Positions 42,050-51,508 of a stretch of 64,000 nt of DNA are shown here, one piece after another. The notes below the pieces were generated by a model. That model worked only from the letters and a program-made list of their open reading frames with translations. It was not told the origin of the DNA and ran no database searches. Each line of letters opens with the position of its first letter. The stretch's first letter is position 1. The translations under genes were made by a program, and so were the position numbers. The stretch comes from JAGQVA01 sp041391725 (GTDB lineage Bacteria > Bacteroidota > Bacteroidia > J057), in contig JAWKNL010000029.1 of the NCBI GenBank assembly GCA_041391725.1, forward strand, positions 1-64,000, given 5' to 3'.

Positions 42050-43980
42050 CGCCTACCCTTGAAAAGCTCACACATCTCCTTCAACTCCTTAAAACCGAAA
42101 AAGAGGAGGACATTCGCCTATACCGTGAAATGGTACTCGAACGTACCCTGACCGAGCGTGTTAAAAAGGGGATCACCTGGTATCCTTTGTCGATGAAACG
42201 ATTGTACATAGGTTTCGGGGATAAAATCGTAATTGAACTGGAGGAAAATACCTCTGAAAAAAATAAAGCAGGCGTATTTCAGGCCGGCGATCCCGTAAGC
42301 CTGTTTGGGTTCGTCTCTGATCAGGAAATGGGTCGAAACACCGGCGTGATTGCTTCTATCCGCAAAGGCACCATCCGCATCGCGCTCAATTCAGAACAGA
42401 TTCCGGACTGGGTCACACACGCACGACTCGGCATCGACCCTGAGTTTGACGACAAAACTTACCTGGAAATGGAACGCGCCGTGCGAACGGTGATAGAACC
42501 CGGCAAAAATCGCCGACTGGCCGAACTCCGGGAAATCCTCACAGGCGATGGAACGCCTGAATTTCACAACTGGAAAGTCTCCTATCAAAATCCGGCACTC
42601 AACGCTTCACAAAATCAGGCGATACAAAAAGTGCTCGAAGCACATGATGTAGCGATTATCCACGGGCCGCCCGGAACTGGCAAAACCACAACCCTGGTCC
42701 AGGCAATCAAAGAAGTGCTCAACCATGAACATCAGGTGCTCGTATGTGCCCCAAGTAACACAGCCGTTGACCTCCTTACCCTGAAATGTCATCAGGAGGG
42801 AATCAGCGTAGTGCGTATCGGCAATCCCGTGAGGGTAGAAGATACCTTGCAGGAATTGACGGTTGACGGGCTTATGGCCAGCCATGAAGATTATCCTGCG
42901 CTGCGCAAACTCAGAAAAGAAGCAGAAGCAGTAAAGACAGCGGCACTCAAGTTTAAAAGGAACTTTGGCGGAAGAGAACGGCAACAGCGGCAGGAGATGA
43001 TGAAAGAGGCCCGGGAGCTGAAAAGTCTTTCGCATCAACTGGAAGATTATATCGTATTTCAGATTCTCAACCGAAGCCAGGTGATTGCAGCAACCCTGAC
43101 AGGCGCGGCCCATTCCATTTTGGGAGAGAAGCGGTTTCACACGGTTTTTATTGATGAGGCGGCACAGGCCATGGAACCTGCGGCCTGGATTCCTATACTG
43201 CGGGCCAACCGGGTGATTATGGCCGGCGACCATTGTCAGCTTCCCCCTACGGTCAAATCCATTGAAGCCGGTAAAGGCGGGCTCAGCCATACCCTTTTTG
43301 AATCTATTATCAGTAGAAAGGAAGTAGATGTCATGCTCAACCGTCAGTACAGGATGAATGAGCAGATCATGCGGTTTTCTGGAAGAAAATTTTATAATGA
43401 CGAATTACAGGCAGATCCGCAGGTAAAAGCCTGGGTGCTGGGGCCCGATTTTGTTCCGGTTGAATTTGTAGATACTGCCGGATGCGGATTCGACGAAATC
43501 CTCAACCCGGAATCGCGAAGCCGTGGCAACCCCGAAGAAGCAAACCTTTTGCTCAAACACCTTGCTACGCTTTTCAACCAGATTACGGCTCAGACACCGG
43601 AAACCTTGTCGCCGACCTTCTCTGTGGGGATCATTTCCCCCTACAAGGAGCAGGTCAGAATTCTTGAAAATCAGATTCAGAACAGCCCAATGCTCTCCGA
43701 TTTTCAGCGTTTTATTTCTGTGAACACGATAGACGGTTTTCAGGGACAGGAACGCGACGTCATCTATATTAGTCTGGTGCGCTCAAATGACAAAAATGAA
43801 ATCGGATTTTTAAAAGATATTCGGCGGATGAATGTGGCACTCACCCGTGCAAAGAAAAAACTGGTAGTCGTGGGAGACAGCTCTACCCTGGGGAAAGATT
43901 CATTCTACCACGATTTTCTCGACTATATCGATGCAATTGGCGCCTATCACAGCGCATGGGAATGGATGCATGTAGATTAA
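42046..43980 (+). CDS. IGHMBP2-type superfamily 1 helicase
   Basis: 644 residues. An N-terminal beta-barrel-like region (about 1-150) is followed by a two-lobed Upf1-like helicase core. Motif I is H-G-P-P-G-T-G-K-T-T-T, motif Ia contains C-A-P-S-N-T-A-V-D, motif II is F-I-D-E-A-A-Q-A, and motif III is M-A-G-D-H-C-Q-L-P-P-T. The second lobe shows N-R-Q-Y-R-M-N, V-N-T-I-D-G-F-Q-G-Q-E and N-V-A-L-T-R-A-K-K. Relatives (IGHMBP2/SMUBP-2, Upf1-like) are 5'-3' RNA/DNA helicases; the bacterial role is not known. The start overlaps the stop of dnaJ, so it may be made under heat-shock conditions. Confidence 0.88.
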   Translation: MTPTLEKLTHLLQLLKTEKEEDIRLYREMVLERTLTERVKKGITWYPLSMKRLYIGFGDKIVIELEENTSEKNKAGVFQAGDPVSLFGFVSDQEMGRNTGVIASIRKGTIRIALNSEQIPDWVTHARLGIDPEFDDKTYLEMERAVRTVIEPGKNRRLAELREILTGDGTPEFHNWKVSYQNPALNASQNQAIQKVLEAHDVAIIHGPPGTGKTTTLVQAIKEVLNHEHQVLVCAPSNTAVDLLTLKCHQEGISVVRIGNPVRVEDTLQELTVDGLMASHEDYPALRKLRKEAEAVKTAALKFKRNFGGRERQQRQEMMKEARELKSLSHQLEDYIVFQILNRSQVIAATLTGAAHSILGEKRFHTVFIDEAAQAMEPAAWIPILRANRVIMAGDHCQLPPTVKSIEAGKGGLSHTLFESIISRKEVDVMLNRQYRMNEQIMRFSGRKFYNDELQADPQVKAWVLGPDFVPVEFVDTAGCGFDEILNPESRSRGNPEEANLLLKHLATLFNQITAQTPETLSPTFSVGIISPYKEQVRILENQIQNSPMLSDFQRFISVNTIDGFQGQERDVIYISLVRSNDKNEIGFLKDIRRMNVALTRAKKKLVVVGDSSTLGKDSFYHDFLDYIDAIGAYHSAWEWMHVD

Positions 43981-43983
43981 CTC

Positions 43984-44010
43984 ATTTTCTCAGATCGAAT
44001 CGGAGAAAAT
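43984..44010. terminator. Weak bidirectional hairpin between convergent genes
   Basis: ATTTTCTC (43984-43991) and GAGAAAAT (44003-44010) form a perfect 8-bp inverted repeat with an 11-base loop, covering the last codons of the sigma-54 activator gene. The stem is AT-rich, with T-rich flanks on the arms, so termination in either direction is possible but weak. Confidence 0.4.
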
Positions 44011-45177
44011 AAGATCATCTTCCGAGATTTCATTACCATCACTGATCAGCGCGGCCCGTTCTACCAGCGCTTTAAGTTCCCGCACATTTCCCGGCCAGGT
44101 GTGATTCACCATATCTTCCAGCGCGTCTTTGGTGAAAGTCTTGAGCGGCATCCGGTTTTGATCGCAAAATAGTTTAAGAAAATATTTGGCCAGAATGACC
44201 ACATCATTACCTCTTTCCCTGAGGGGGGGGAGGTGAATCAGAAACCCCTGAAGGCGATAGTACAGGTCTTCCCGGAACAGTCCTTCTTTTACCCGTTGTC
44301 CGAGGTTTTTATTGGTAGCAGCAAGTACACGTACATCCAGCGGAATTTCCTTATTGCTGCCCAGGCGGGTAATTTTGCTTTCCTGTAATACACGGAGCAG
44401 TTTTGTCTGGAGCCCCAGTTCCATTTCGCCGATTTCGTCGAGGAAAATCGTTCCGCCATTTGCTTCTTCAAATTTTCCGATCCGCCTGCCAAGTGCGCCG
44501 GTAAATGCACCTTTTTCATGTCCGAACAACTCACTTTCAATCAGATCCGCAGGAATGGCCGCAACGTTTACCGCTACAAAGGGCCGTCTGGCGCGCGGGG
44601 AGTTGTAGTGAATGGTATTGGCAATGACCTCTTTCCCCGTTCCGCTTTCGCCGGTAATAAGCACGAGGATATTGCTTTTCTCCACTTTCTGGATCATTTT
44701 CAGTACCTTAAACACGCCTCTGCTTTCACCTACTACCTGGTTGTAACGGTTGCGGTCAATAATCTCTTCGCGGAGCACTTCCACTTCCTTTCTCAGGTTC
44801 ACACTCGAACTGAGGTTTTTCACAACGTTGGAGAGTTCTACCAGCGCATTATCATTTTTGATAATGTAGTTATTTGCTCCGTTTTTGTAGGCATCTACGA
44901 CGACCTCCACTTTTTCCTGACCAGAGAGAATGATCGTAGAAATATCTTCATTGTACTGACGGATTTTTTTCAGGATATCCATCCCGTTCATATCGGGAAG
45001 GTTGTAGTCTATACTGACAATATCGGGCTGTAGGTGAATATTATCAAAAAACTCCTGGCCGCTTTTAAACACCCTGACATCATAATTGTCTTCTTTTTCG
45101 AGGGTTCGCTGCAAAACCCTTCCAAAAATTTCGTCATCCTCAATGACAAAAACCTTATTAATAAAATTTCTTTTCAT
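43990..45177 (-). CDS. Sigma-54-dependent response regulator lacking a DNA-binding domain
   Basis: 395 residues. The receiver domain has the acidic pair Asp14-Asp15, phospho-acceptor Asp57 (S-I-D-Y-N-L-P), Ser85 and Lys107. The AAA+ domain has Walker A G-E-S-G-T-G-K-E at 176-183, the sigma-54-contacting loop G-A-F-T-G-A at 223-228, Walker B F-L-D-E-I-G-E, and R-F-R/L-R-E-D-L-Y-Y-R-L. The protein stops about 20 residues after W-P-G-N-V-R-E-L, so the Fis-type helix-turn-helix found in NtrC-family regulators is absent. The stop is nine bases from the convergent helicase gene, which leaves no room for a lost domain. It probably activates sigma-54 polymerase from solution or through a partner. An Hpt gene diverges from it. 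Confidence 0.9.
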   Translation of the reverse strand: MKRNFINKVFVIEDDEIFGRVLQRTLEKEDNYDVRVFKSGQEFFDNIHLQPDIVSIDYNLPDMNGMDILKKIRQYNEDISTIILSGQEKVEVVVDAYKNGANNYIIKNDNALVELSNVVKNLSSSVNLRKEVEVLREEIIDRNRYNQVVGESRGVFKVLKMIQKVEKSNILVLITGESGTGKEVIANTIHYNSPRARRPFVAVNVAAIPADLIESELFGHEKGAFTGALGRRIGKFEEANGGTIFLDEIGEMELGLQTKLLRVLQESKITRLGSNKEIPLDVRVLAATNKNLGQRVKEGLFREDLYYRLQGFLIHLPPLRERGNDVVILAKYFLKLFCDQNRMPLKTFTKDALEDMVNHTWPGNVRELKALVERAALISDGNEISEDDLIFSDSI

Positions 45178-45376
45178 TTTTCAGGAAATTTTAATCCGAA
45201 AGCAATTTGCGCACCGAATAATTCAAAATGAAATCATATACATCCCAAATGTTACAGACAAATTGAAAACCTGCTACCGGAAAACAACATGTAAAAAATT
45301 ACACGCAACTGATTTTTTAAAAAATGAACCAATATCAATCTTTGTGATTTCACACTAAAATTATCCGGAAATAAAT

Positions 45377-45736
45377 ATGGATTCTGCAGCACTCACATTA
45401 AACCTGACGCATTTGCGAAGTATAACAGGAGATGACAACGGGTTTGTAATAGAAATACTTCAAATGATACAGGAGCAGTCGCCGGAAGTAATATCCAATA
45501 TGGAAGTCTTCCTTGAGAAAGGCGACTATAAGGCACTGGGGGCGGTGGCACACAAATACAAATCATCCATTAATGTGCTGGGGAATCCTGTTCTTTCGGG
45601 GATGGTAAAAGAAATTGAGCAGATAGCTATTGAAAATCCGGACAAAGGGCAGTTGCCCGATCTGGTACATACATTTCGGGAAACCTGTGACAATTTACTG
45701 GAGGTGATTAAAGCGGAGTTGAACCTACTGCGGTAA
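45377..45736 (+). CDS. Histidine phosphotransfer (Hpt) domain protein
   Basis: 119 residues forming only a four-helix Hpt domain. The phospho-acceptor is His59 in V-A-H-K-Y-K-S-S, the expected H-x-x-K-S-S/A context. Such proteins carry phosphate between a hybrid histidine kinase and a response regulator. It lies 199 bases from the divergent sigma-54 response regulator lacking a helix-turn-helix, its obvious candidate partner; no hybrid kinase is adjacent. Its last 12 bases overlap the 3' end of the convergent lpxK gene. Confidence 0.85.
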   Translation: MDSAALTLNLTHLRSITGDDNGFVIEILQMIQEQSPEVISNMEVFLEKGDYKALGAVAHKYKSSINVLGNPVLSGMVKEIEQIAIENPDKGQLPDLVHTFRETCDNLLEVIKAELNLLR

Positions 45737-46768
45737 GCCGGATCGTTCCACTTTTACATTTTCTCCGGGAGACTTTTCCCACCATTCAAGTCTGATCTGA
45801 ATATATCCCCAGGGGACGCCCTCCAGGGCCTGATATGCTTCACTTCCCCGGAGGCGCCAGTAATCTTTTTCTGTAGTGAAGAGGAAACCGGCATCCATTT
45901 CCCTAAATTCATTTACCAATGCTTCTACTTCGGCTTTATGGTAATAGTGATGATCCCGGAAATCCACACTTTCGGCGACCTCATATCCTGCCGTTTCTAC
46001 AAGGCTGACAAATGACCCTGCATTTCCTATTCCGGAAAATAATACTACCCTGCTTCCGGTTTCAGGATTTTGTGTTCCGCCGGGGAAAACAAACCTATCT
46101 ATCACCGGCCGGCAAAAAAACAGCGGTTTATTCCATTTCTGTAGCCTTTGGCGCAAACCGGCGATAAGATCAACGGATTCTACCTTATTGACGATGATAA
46201 AATCTGCCCGGTGCAGGCTTCGCGCAGGCTCGCGAAGGTTTCCGGCAGGCAGCAGGAGGTCTTTGTCGGGCATCCTCGTTGCATCGATCACAACGACATC
46301 GATATTACGCGAAACTTTCCTGTGCTGAAAGGCATCGTCCATAATGATTACTTTCGCTTTCTCCTCTCTCTCCAGCCATTGAATACCAGTTTTTCTGTCT
46401 TCACATACTACGACCGGAATAGCGGGAAAACGCGCGGCAATCTGCAATGCCTCATCGCCAAATTCGACGGCTGTACCCTCCGCAGGATTTACCTTCAGCA
46501 AACCTTTGGTTTTGCGCCCGTAGCCACGGCTGAGGTAAGCGACATGTGTTTCTCCAGCTTCCAGATAACTTCGAATCATATACTCAGCCATTGGCGTTTT
46601 TCCCGTACCCCCTGTTGATATATTCCCGATGGAAATAATCTCTGCCTTACTCTGATATATTTCGCGATACCCCAGATCGTATTGCGTATTTCTCACCCAT
46701 ACTATTCCGCCATAGATCAGGTTCAGCGGCCAAAGTGCGCTTCGCAGAACATTGATAGCCTTTTTCAC
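45725..46768 (-). CDS. lpxK: Tetraacyldisaccharide 4'-kinase LpxK
   Basis: Phosphorylates the 4' position of the lipid A disaccharide at the inner membrane. 347 residues. An N-terminal membrane helix (L-N-L-I-Y-G-G-I-V-W-V-R) is followed by the unusual Walker A G-N-I-S-T-G-G-T-G-K-T at 48-58. Other landmarks are L-S-R-G-Y-G-R-K-T-K-G, M-D-D-A-F-Q-H-R and the later F-F-T-T-E-K-D-Y-W-R. The start overlaps the stop of the DUF1501 gene by four bases, so it is translated as the last gene of that operon. This shows the organism makes lipid A. The 3' end overlaps the Hpt gene by 12 bases. Confidence 0.93.
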   Translation of the reverse strand: MKKAINVLRSALWPLNLIYGGIVWVRNTQYDLGYREIYQSKAEIISIGNISTGGTGKTPMAEYMIRSYLEAGETHVAYLSRGYGRKTKGLLKVNPAEGTAVEFGDEALQIAARFPAIPVVVCEDRKTGIQWLEREEKAKVIIMDDAFQHRKVSRNIDVVVIDATRMPDKDLLLPAGNLREPARSLHRADFIIVNKVESVDLIAGLRQRLQKWNKPLFFCRPVIDRFVFPGGTQNPETGSRVVLFSGIGNAGSFVSLVETAGYEVAESVDFRDHHYYHKAEVEALVNEFREMDAGFLFTTEKDYWRLRGSEAYQALEGVPWGYIQIRLEWWEKSPGENVKVERSGLPQ

Positions 46769-48228
46769 GATAAAATATCTCTTACGACCTTCCCGTGTAC
46801 ATCTGTCAACCGAAAGCGTCGCCCCTGATGTTTGTAGGTCAGTCGTTCGTGATCTACTCCCATCAAATGCATAAGGGTAGCCTGAAAGTCGTGGATATGG
46901 ACAGGATTTTCGGCGACATTATAACCAAAATCATCTGTCTGTCCAAAGCTCATTCCCGGTTTCACTCCGGCTCCCGCCATCCATATCGTGTAACAACGGG
47001 GATGGTGGTCGCGTCCGTAGTTGGTTTTTGTAAGTTTTCCCTGCGAATAATTGGTTCGCCCAAATTCTCCTCCCCATATTACCAGTGTATCATCCAGCAG
47101 GCCTCTCATTTTCAAGTCTCTCACGAGGGCAGCCGATGCCTGGTCTGTTTCTTTTGCTTGCACCCGTATAGCGTTGGGAAGGTTGCCATGCTGATCCCAG
47201 CCTTCGTGGTAGAGTTGCACAAATTTCACATTGCGCTCGATGAGTCGCCTTGCCAGGAGACAGTTGGCAGCATAGGTTCCCGGAATCCGCGAATCCGGCC
47301 CGTACATATCGTAGATATAATCAGGCTCTCCGGACAAGTCCATCACCTCGGGCACAGAAGTCTGCATCCGGTAAGCCATTTCGTATTGTGCGATTTTCGC
47401 CTGAATTTCAGGGTCTTCGAGTGCGTGATACTGTATTTCCTGCAACTCGCGTAGATGATCCATCTGCCGGCGGCGATCTGCATCACTTATACCGCCGGGA
47501 TTGCTCAGATATAAAACCGGGTCTTTGGAAGCGCGAAACTGTACGCCCTGATGCATGGACGGCAGAAATCCGCTTCCCCATGAACGCGCATACAGCGGCT
47601 GCCCTCTTTTGTCTTTGGTGATAAGCACGCAGAACGCAGGAAGGTTTTCATTATCGCTGCCCAGGCCATAACTTACCCAGGCACCGATAGAAGGCCTTCC
47701 CGGTTGTTGGGAGCCAGTCTGAATAAAGGTAACCGCGGGGTCATGATTGATCGCCTCGGTGTACATCGACTTGATGAAGCACAGTTCATCGACGATTTCG
47801 GCGGTATAGGGGAAAAGTTCGCTTACCCAGGCTCCGCTCTGGCCATATTGAGCGAAGGAGAATTGTGACCCTGCCAGGGGAAAAGATTTTTGGCCGGAAG
47901 TCATACCGGTCAGCCGCTGCCCTTTCCGGATGGATTCGGGCAGTTCTTCTCCATTTCTGTCTATCAGCAGGGGTTTATAGTCAAATGATTCCAGTTGTGA
48001 CGGTGCTCCGCTCTGAAACAGATACACGACGCGTTTGGCTTTTGGGGCAAAATGAGGCGATCCAAGTATTCCCCTTAGCGGATCAGTAGGTACGGTTGAT
48101 CCACTTTGGCCTCTGAGTATCCCCGGTCCGAGGAGAGAACCCAAAGCCACAGCACCCAGCCCCAGTGAGGTTTTGGTAAGAAAGTCGCGGCGGGAATAAC
48201 CTTTTTGGTATTGATGGCAGTTGCTCAT
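46765..48228 (-). CDS. DUF1501 family protein (exported by Tat)
   Basis: 487 residues. The N-terminus has a twin-arginine signal (S-R-R-D-F-L-T-K-T-S-L-G-L-G), so the folded protein is exported. The body is the DUF1501 domain, related to sulfatase/alkaline-phosphatase-like folds (W-G-G-E-F-G-R-T near 380; Y-G-R-D-H-H-P). DUF1501 proteins are abundant in Planctomycetes, nearly always paired with a DUF1549/DUF1553 cytochrome-like protein, as here (six bases upstream). Their reaction is not known; a role in polymer degradation has been suggested. The stop overlaps the lpxK start, giving a DUF1553-DUF1501-lpxK operon. Confidence 0.85.
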   Translation of the reverse strand: MSNCHQYQKGYSRRDFLTKTSLGLGAVALGSLLGPGILRGQSGSTVPTDPLRGILGSPHFAPKAKRVVYLFQSGAPSQLESFDYKPLLIDRNGEELPESIRKGQRLTGMTSGQKSFPLAGSQFSFAQYGQSGAWVSELFPYTAEIVDELCFIKSMYTEAINHDPAVTFIQTGSQQPGRPSIGAWVSYGLGSDNENLPAFCVLITKDKRGQPLYARSWGSGFLPSMHQGVQFRASKDPVLYLSNPGGISDADRRRQMDHLRELQEIQYHALEDPEIQAKIAQYEMAYRMQTSVPEVMDLSGEPDYIYDMYGPDSRIPGTYAANCLLARRLIERNVKFVQLYHEGWDQHGNLPNAIRVQAKETDQASAALVRDLKMRGLLDDTLVIWGGEFGRTNYSQGKLTKTNYGRDHHPRCYTIWMAGAGVKPGMSFGQTDDFGYNVAENPVHIHDFQATLMHLMGVDHERLTYKHQGRRFRLTDVHGKVVRDILS

Positions 48229-48234
48229 TGGATC

Positions 48235-51200
48235 TTATCTTTTGGTGTAAAACTCATCGTGATTCAGCATCATACTTCCTACTACCGCCATTGCAGCAGA
48301 TTCTGCAAGCGGAAGTGATTCGTCGCGGGGTTTGTCTCCCGTACTCAGCAGCAGGCGGGCATCTGCAGGATTTTCTTTATATTTTTTCCATTCTCCCTCA
48401 TACAACCTTCGGAATACTGCGACTTCTTCAGCCGAGGGTTTTCGCCCGGTAGCCAGGCGGAATCCAAACACAAACCGGCTGTCATTATCTTCTCCGCCTT
48501 CACGCAGCATCCGCTCTCCCAGAAAACGCGCTGCCTCCACAAATTGCGGGTCATTCATCAGGATCAATGCCTGCATGGGTGTATTGGTATTCTGGCGATG
48601 GACAAGGCAGTTATTTCTGTCCGAAGCATCAAAAGCAATCATCGTCGGTGGGGGGGACGTGCGGCGAATAAAGGTGTACATACTTCGCCGGTAGAGGTCA
48701 TCGCCTTTGTCCTGAATATAATCAAGCAGGATATAGGAAAAATTGGATTTTTCGATCCAAAGCCCTTCGGGCTGGTAGGGTTTGACGCTGGGGCCGCCCG
48801 ATTTCTGCACCAGAAGGCCACTGGCAGCCAATGCCTCGTCGCGAATGGCTTCTGCCGAAAGGCGAAACTTAGGCCCGCGGGCCAGCAGGTGGTTGTAGGG
48901 ATCCCGCTCCGCGAGGTCGGGGCGGCTTGCCGAAGACTGCCGGTATGCAGCAGACATGACGATCAGTTTTTGCAACGCCTTTACATCCCAGCCTGATTCT
49001 ACAAATGTTGTTGCCAGCCAGTCGAGCAGTTCGGGGTGGGTAGGAAGCGCGCCCTGGCTTCCAAAGTCTTCGGGCGTAGCTACGATGCCCTGCCCGAAAT
49101 ACATCTGCCAGTACCGGTTGACGGTTACGCGGGCTGTCAAAGGATGAGAAGGATCTGTGAGCCATTGAGCCAACCCCAGCCGGTTGGGTAAAAACGTCGC
49201 GGGAAAGCCTCCCAGCGCCTGCGGCACATCAGGTTGTACCTGCTCTTTGGGCGCGTCGTAGGCGCCGCGGTCAAGCACAAACATAGCTCTTGGCGTTGGC
49301 ATTTCTTCCATTACCATCACCTCTTTCACCGAATCCCGGAGCGAAAGCTGTTGCGATTTTAATTTTAGCAGGTTATCCATCTCTGCCTTCCACTCAGCAG
49401 AAGACCTTGCAAGATAGTGCTTCAGCAGACTGCCATCGTCGGAAGGAGCCGGTACGCCTGCAACCATGGCAACTTCCAGTGGCGTAATTGCCTTCCGGAA
49501 AATCTGTATTTCGTCTATTTTCCCGATGTAAATTCCATTATCCCCGCCAAAACTTCTGTGCGATTTTCCCACCTGTATCGGTCGGTCTTCGGGCACGTGG
49601 CTACTCGATTTTACCGGGCGTATGGACTTATACAAATGGTCATATTCTACCTTTCGAGTCACCGATTTCCCATTAATATACAACTCCAGCCCTGTTGCAT
49701 CTCCTCGTCCATCCCAGGTAAACAACACATGCGTCCATTCATTCAGCGGTACTACTTCTTCCGACCGTAGATGGATATAGTTGTGCGGAAGGGAATGTAT
49801 CAGCTTTACCTGTGCGTGTCCCTCAGGGTCAAGGGTGAGTTCCCATCCCCTCCAGAAGTTGTTTTTACTTCCGGTGGTCCCCATAATCGTCATATTTTTT
49901 CCCTTTTCTTCCGGAGAAACCCATGCACCCGCCGAATAGGATTCATTCAGTTCAAATACACCCGATTTTTCGAGGTAGAGCAGGTTATATTCGTTGCCAA
50001 ACCGAAAAGCCTTCCCCTGCTTGCCTGTTACAATTTCCAATTCGCCCGAAAGGGTTGCCAGCGGGTTGTTGTCAACGACCATTTTTTTGTTTTGGGAGAA
50101 TGTTTCCAGCGGGTAGGAAAAATCCGCTTTGGGTTTTGCGAAATTGTCTTTTTCCCTGAGATAGTCGCCGATTTTTCTCACTTCAGCTTCTGTTATAGCG
50201 AGTTTACGGCTTGTCTGGACAATTTGCTTTTCCACTTTTTCCAGTTGGTCAGCGGTTTTTTCATCGGGCAGCATAAGGCTCGGGCCGTAATTGCCATCGT
50301 CTCCTGTCATACCTAGTTCCTTCACATTATTGTAGAAGGCAGAAAGCTGGTAAAATTCCTTTTGTGAAAGTGGGTCAAATTTGTGATCGTGGCATCGGGC
50401 ACATTCGAGCGTAAGGCCAAGAAATGCGCGGGAGGTAGTTACAGTACGGTCAAATACATATTCGAGCCGCCACTCTTCATCTACCACGCCGCCTTCTGCA
50501 GTCATAGGGTGATTGCGGTGAAATGCCGTGGCCAGGCGCTGTTCGGTCGTGGCATCGGGGAGCAGGTCTCCGGCTAGTTGCCAGAGAATAAACCGGTCAT
50601 AAGGCATGTTTTCCCGAAACGCCTTTATCACCCAATCCCGCCAGGGCCACATCAGGCGATACCCATCGGCGTGAAGGCCGTGCGAATCTGCATATCGGGC
50701 GACATCGAGCCATTCGAGGGTCATTCGCTCCGCGTAAGCATCGGTTGCCAGGAGCCTGTCCACGACTTTCTCATAGGCTGTGGGTGAATCATCTGCGAGA
50801 AAGGCATCCATTTCCTCAATAGTTGGGGGAAGGCCGGTAAGGTCAAGAGTTACCCGTCGCAGGAGTCGCTCTTTATCGGCTTCCGGTGAAGGAGATATGC
50901 CTTCCTGCTCCAGTTTTTTCAGTACAAAATGGTCAATAGAGTTTCTCACCCATTCCTTTTGTTTTACCTGAGGAACTACCGGTTTTTGGGGTGATATAAA
51001 AGCCCAGTGAGGTTTCCACTCAGCACCCTGACTGATCCATTTAGCGATCAGGGCTTTTTCGTATTCGTCGAGCGTAAGGTTTGACTCCGGTGGCGGCATC
51101 ATTTCTTCCGGGTCGGTGGATCGGATGCGGCTGATCACATGACTGCGCCGCAGACTACCATCGACAATCGCGTGTCCCCCTTCATCCAGGGCTTTTTTTG

Positions 51201-51411
51201 CCTCCGATTCAATGTCAAGCCTGAGGCCTGCTTCGCGTTTTTTTTCATCAGGCCCATGACAACTATAACAGCGGTCGGATAATATCGGGCGGATATGATA
51301 GTTATAATCAACTTTTTCGGGAAGTCTTGCCAGGATTGCAGGGTCATCGGTGATTGCCGGGCCGCAGGAAGCGAGCACCCAAAGGCAGAAAATGATCCAT
51401 ACATTTCTCAT
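48235..51411 (-). CDS. Planctomycete-type cytochrome/DUF1549/DUF1553 lipoprotein with LamG-like domain
   Basis: 1058 residues from the ATG at 51411 (M-R-N-V-W-I-I-F), with lipobox V-L-A-S-C. The order is: a cytochrome-like domain with one heme motif C-Y-S-C-H at 48-52 and M-M-P-P-P as likely axial Met region; DUF1549 (S-I-D-H-F-V-L onwards) with a second C-A-R-C-H; a coiled segment; a LamG/concanavalin-like sugar-binding domain (about 450-620); and DUF1553 at the C-terminus (R-L-G-L-A-Q-W-L-T-D-P, R-R-S-M-Y-T-F-I-R-R-T). These proteins are typical of Planctomycetes and Verrucomicrobia and sparse in Bacteroidota. The heme plus sugar-binding build suggests oxidative attack on a polysaccharide, but no reaction is known. 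The partner DUF1501 gene starts six bases downstream. Confidence 0.87.
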   Translation of the reverse strand: MRNVWIIFCLWVLASCGPAITDDPAILARLPEKVDYNYHIRPILSDRCYSCHGPDEKKREAGLRLDIESEAKKALDEGGHAIVDGSLRRSHVISRIRSTDPEEMMPPPESNLTLDEYEKALIAKWISQGAEWKPHWAFISPQKPVVPQVKQKEWVRNSIDHFVLKKLEQEGISPSPEADKERLLRRVTLDLTGLPPTIEEMDAFLADDSPTAYEKVVDRLLATDAYAERMTLEWLDVARYADSHGLHADGYRLMWPWRDWVIKAFRENMPYDRFILWQLAGDLLPDATTEQRLATAFHRNHPMTAEGGVVDEEWRLEYVFDRTVTTSRAFLGLTLECARCHDHKFDPLSQKEFYQLSAFYNNVKELGMTGDDGNYGPSLMLPDEKTADQLEKVEKQIVQTSRKLAITEAEVRKIGDYLREKDNFAKPKADFSYPLETFSQNKKMVVDNNPLATLSGELEIVTGKQGKAFRFGNEYNLLYLEKSGVFELNESYSAGAWVSPEEKGKNMTIMGTTGSKNNFWRGWELTLDPEGHAQVKLIHSLPHNYIHLRSEEVVPLNEWTHVLFTWDGRGDATGLELYINGKSVTRKVEYDHLYKSIRPVKSSSHVPEDRPIQVGKSHRSFGGDNGIYIGKIDEIQIFRKAITPLEVAMVAGVPAPSDDGSLLKHYLARSSAEWKAEMDNLLKLKSQQLSLRDSVKEVMVMEEMPTPRAMFVLDRGAYDAPKEQVQPDVPQALGGFPATFLPNRLGLAQWLTDPSHPLTARVTVNRYWQMYFGQGIVATPEDFGSQGALPTHPELLDWLATTFVESGWDVKALQKLIVMSAAYRQSSASRPDLAERDPYNHLLARGPKFRLSAEAIRDEALAASGLLVQKSGGPSVKPYQPEGLWIEKSNFSYILLDYIQDKGDDLYRRSMYTFIRRTSPPPTMIAFDASDRNNCLVHRQNTNTPMQALILMNDPQFVEAARFLGERMLREGGEDNDSRFVFGFRLATGRKPSAEEVAVFRRLYEGEWKKYKENPADARLLLSTGDKPRDESLPLAESAAMAVVGSMMLNHDEFYTKR

Positions 51412-51508
51412 GATACAGGGCGTTTGGGGAAAATGGGTATCGCACACAATTATACCCTACAAATTAGGTTTTTTTCCCAATTATTCCATCCCGGCCTGTA
51501 GGGGACAC

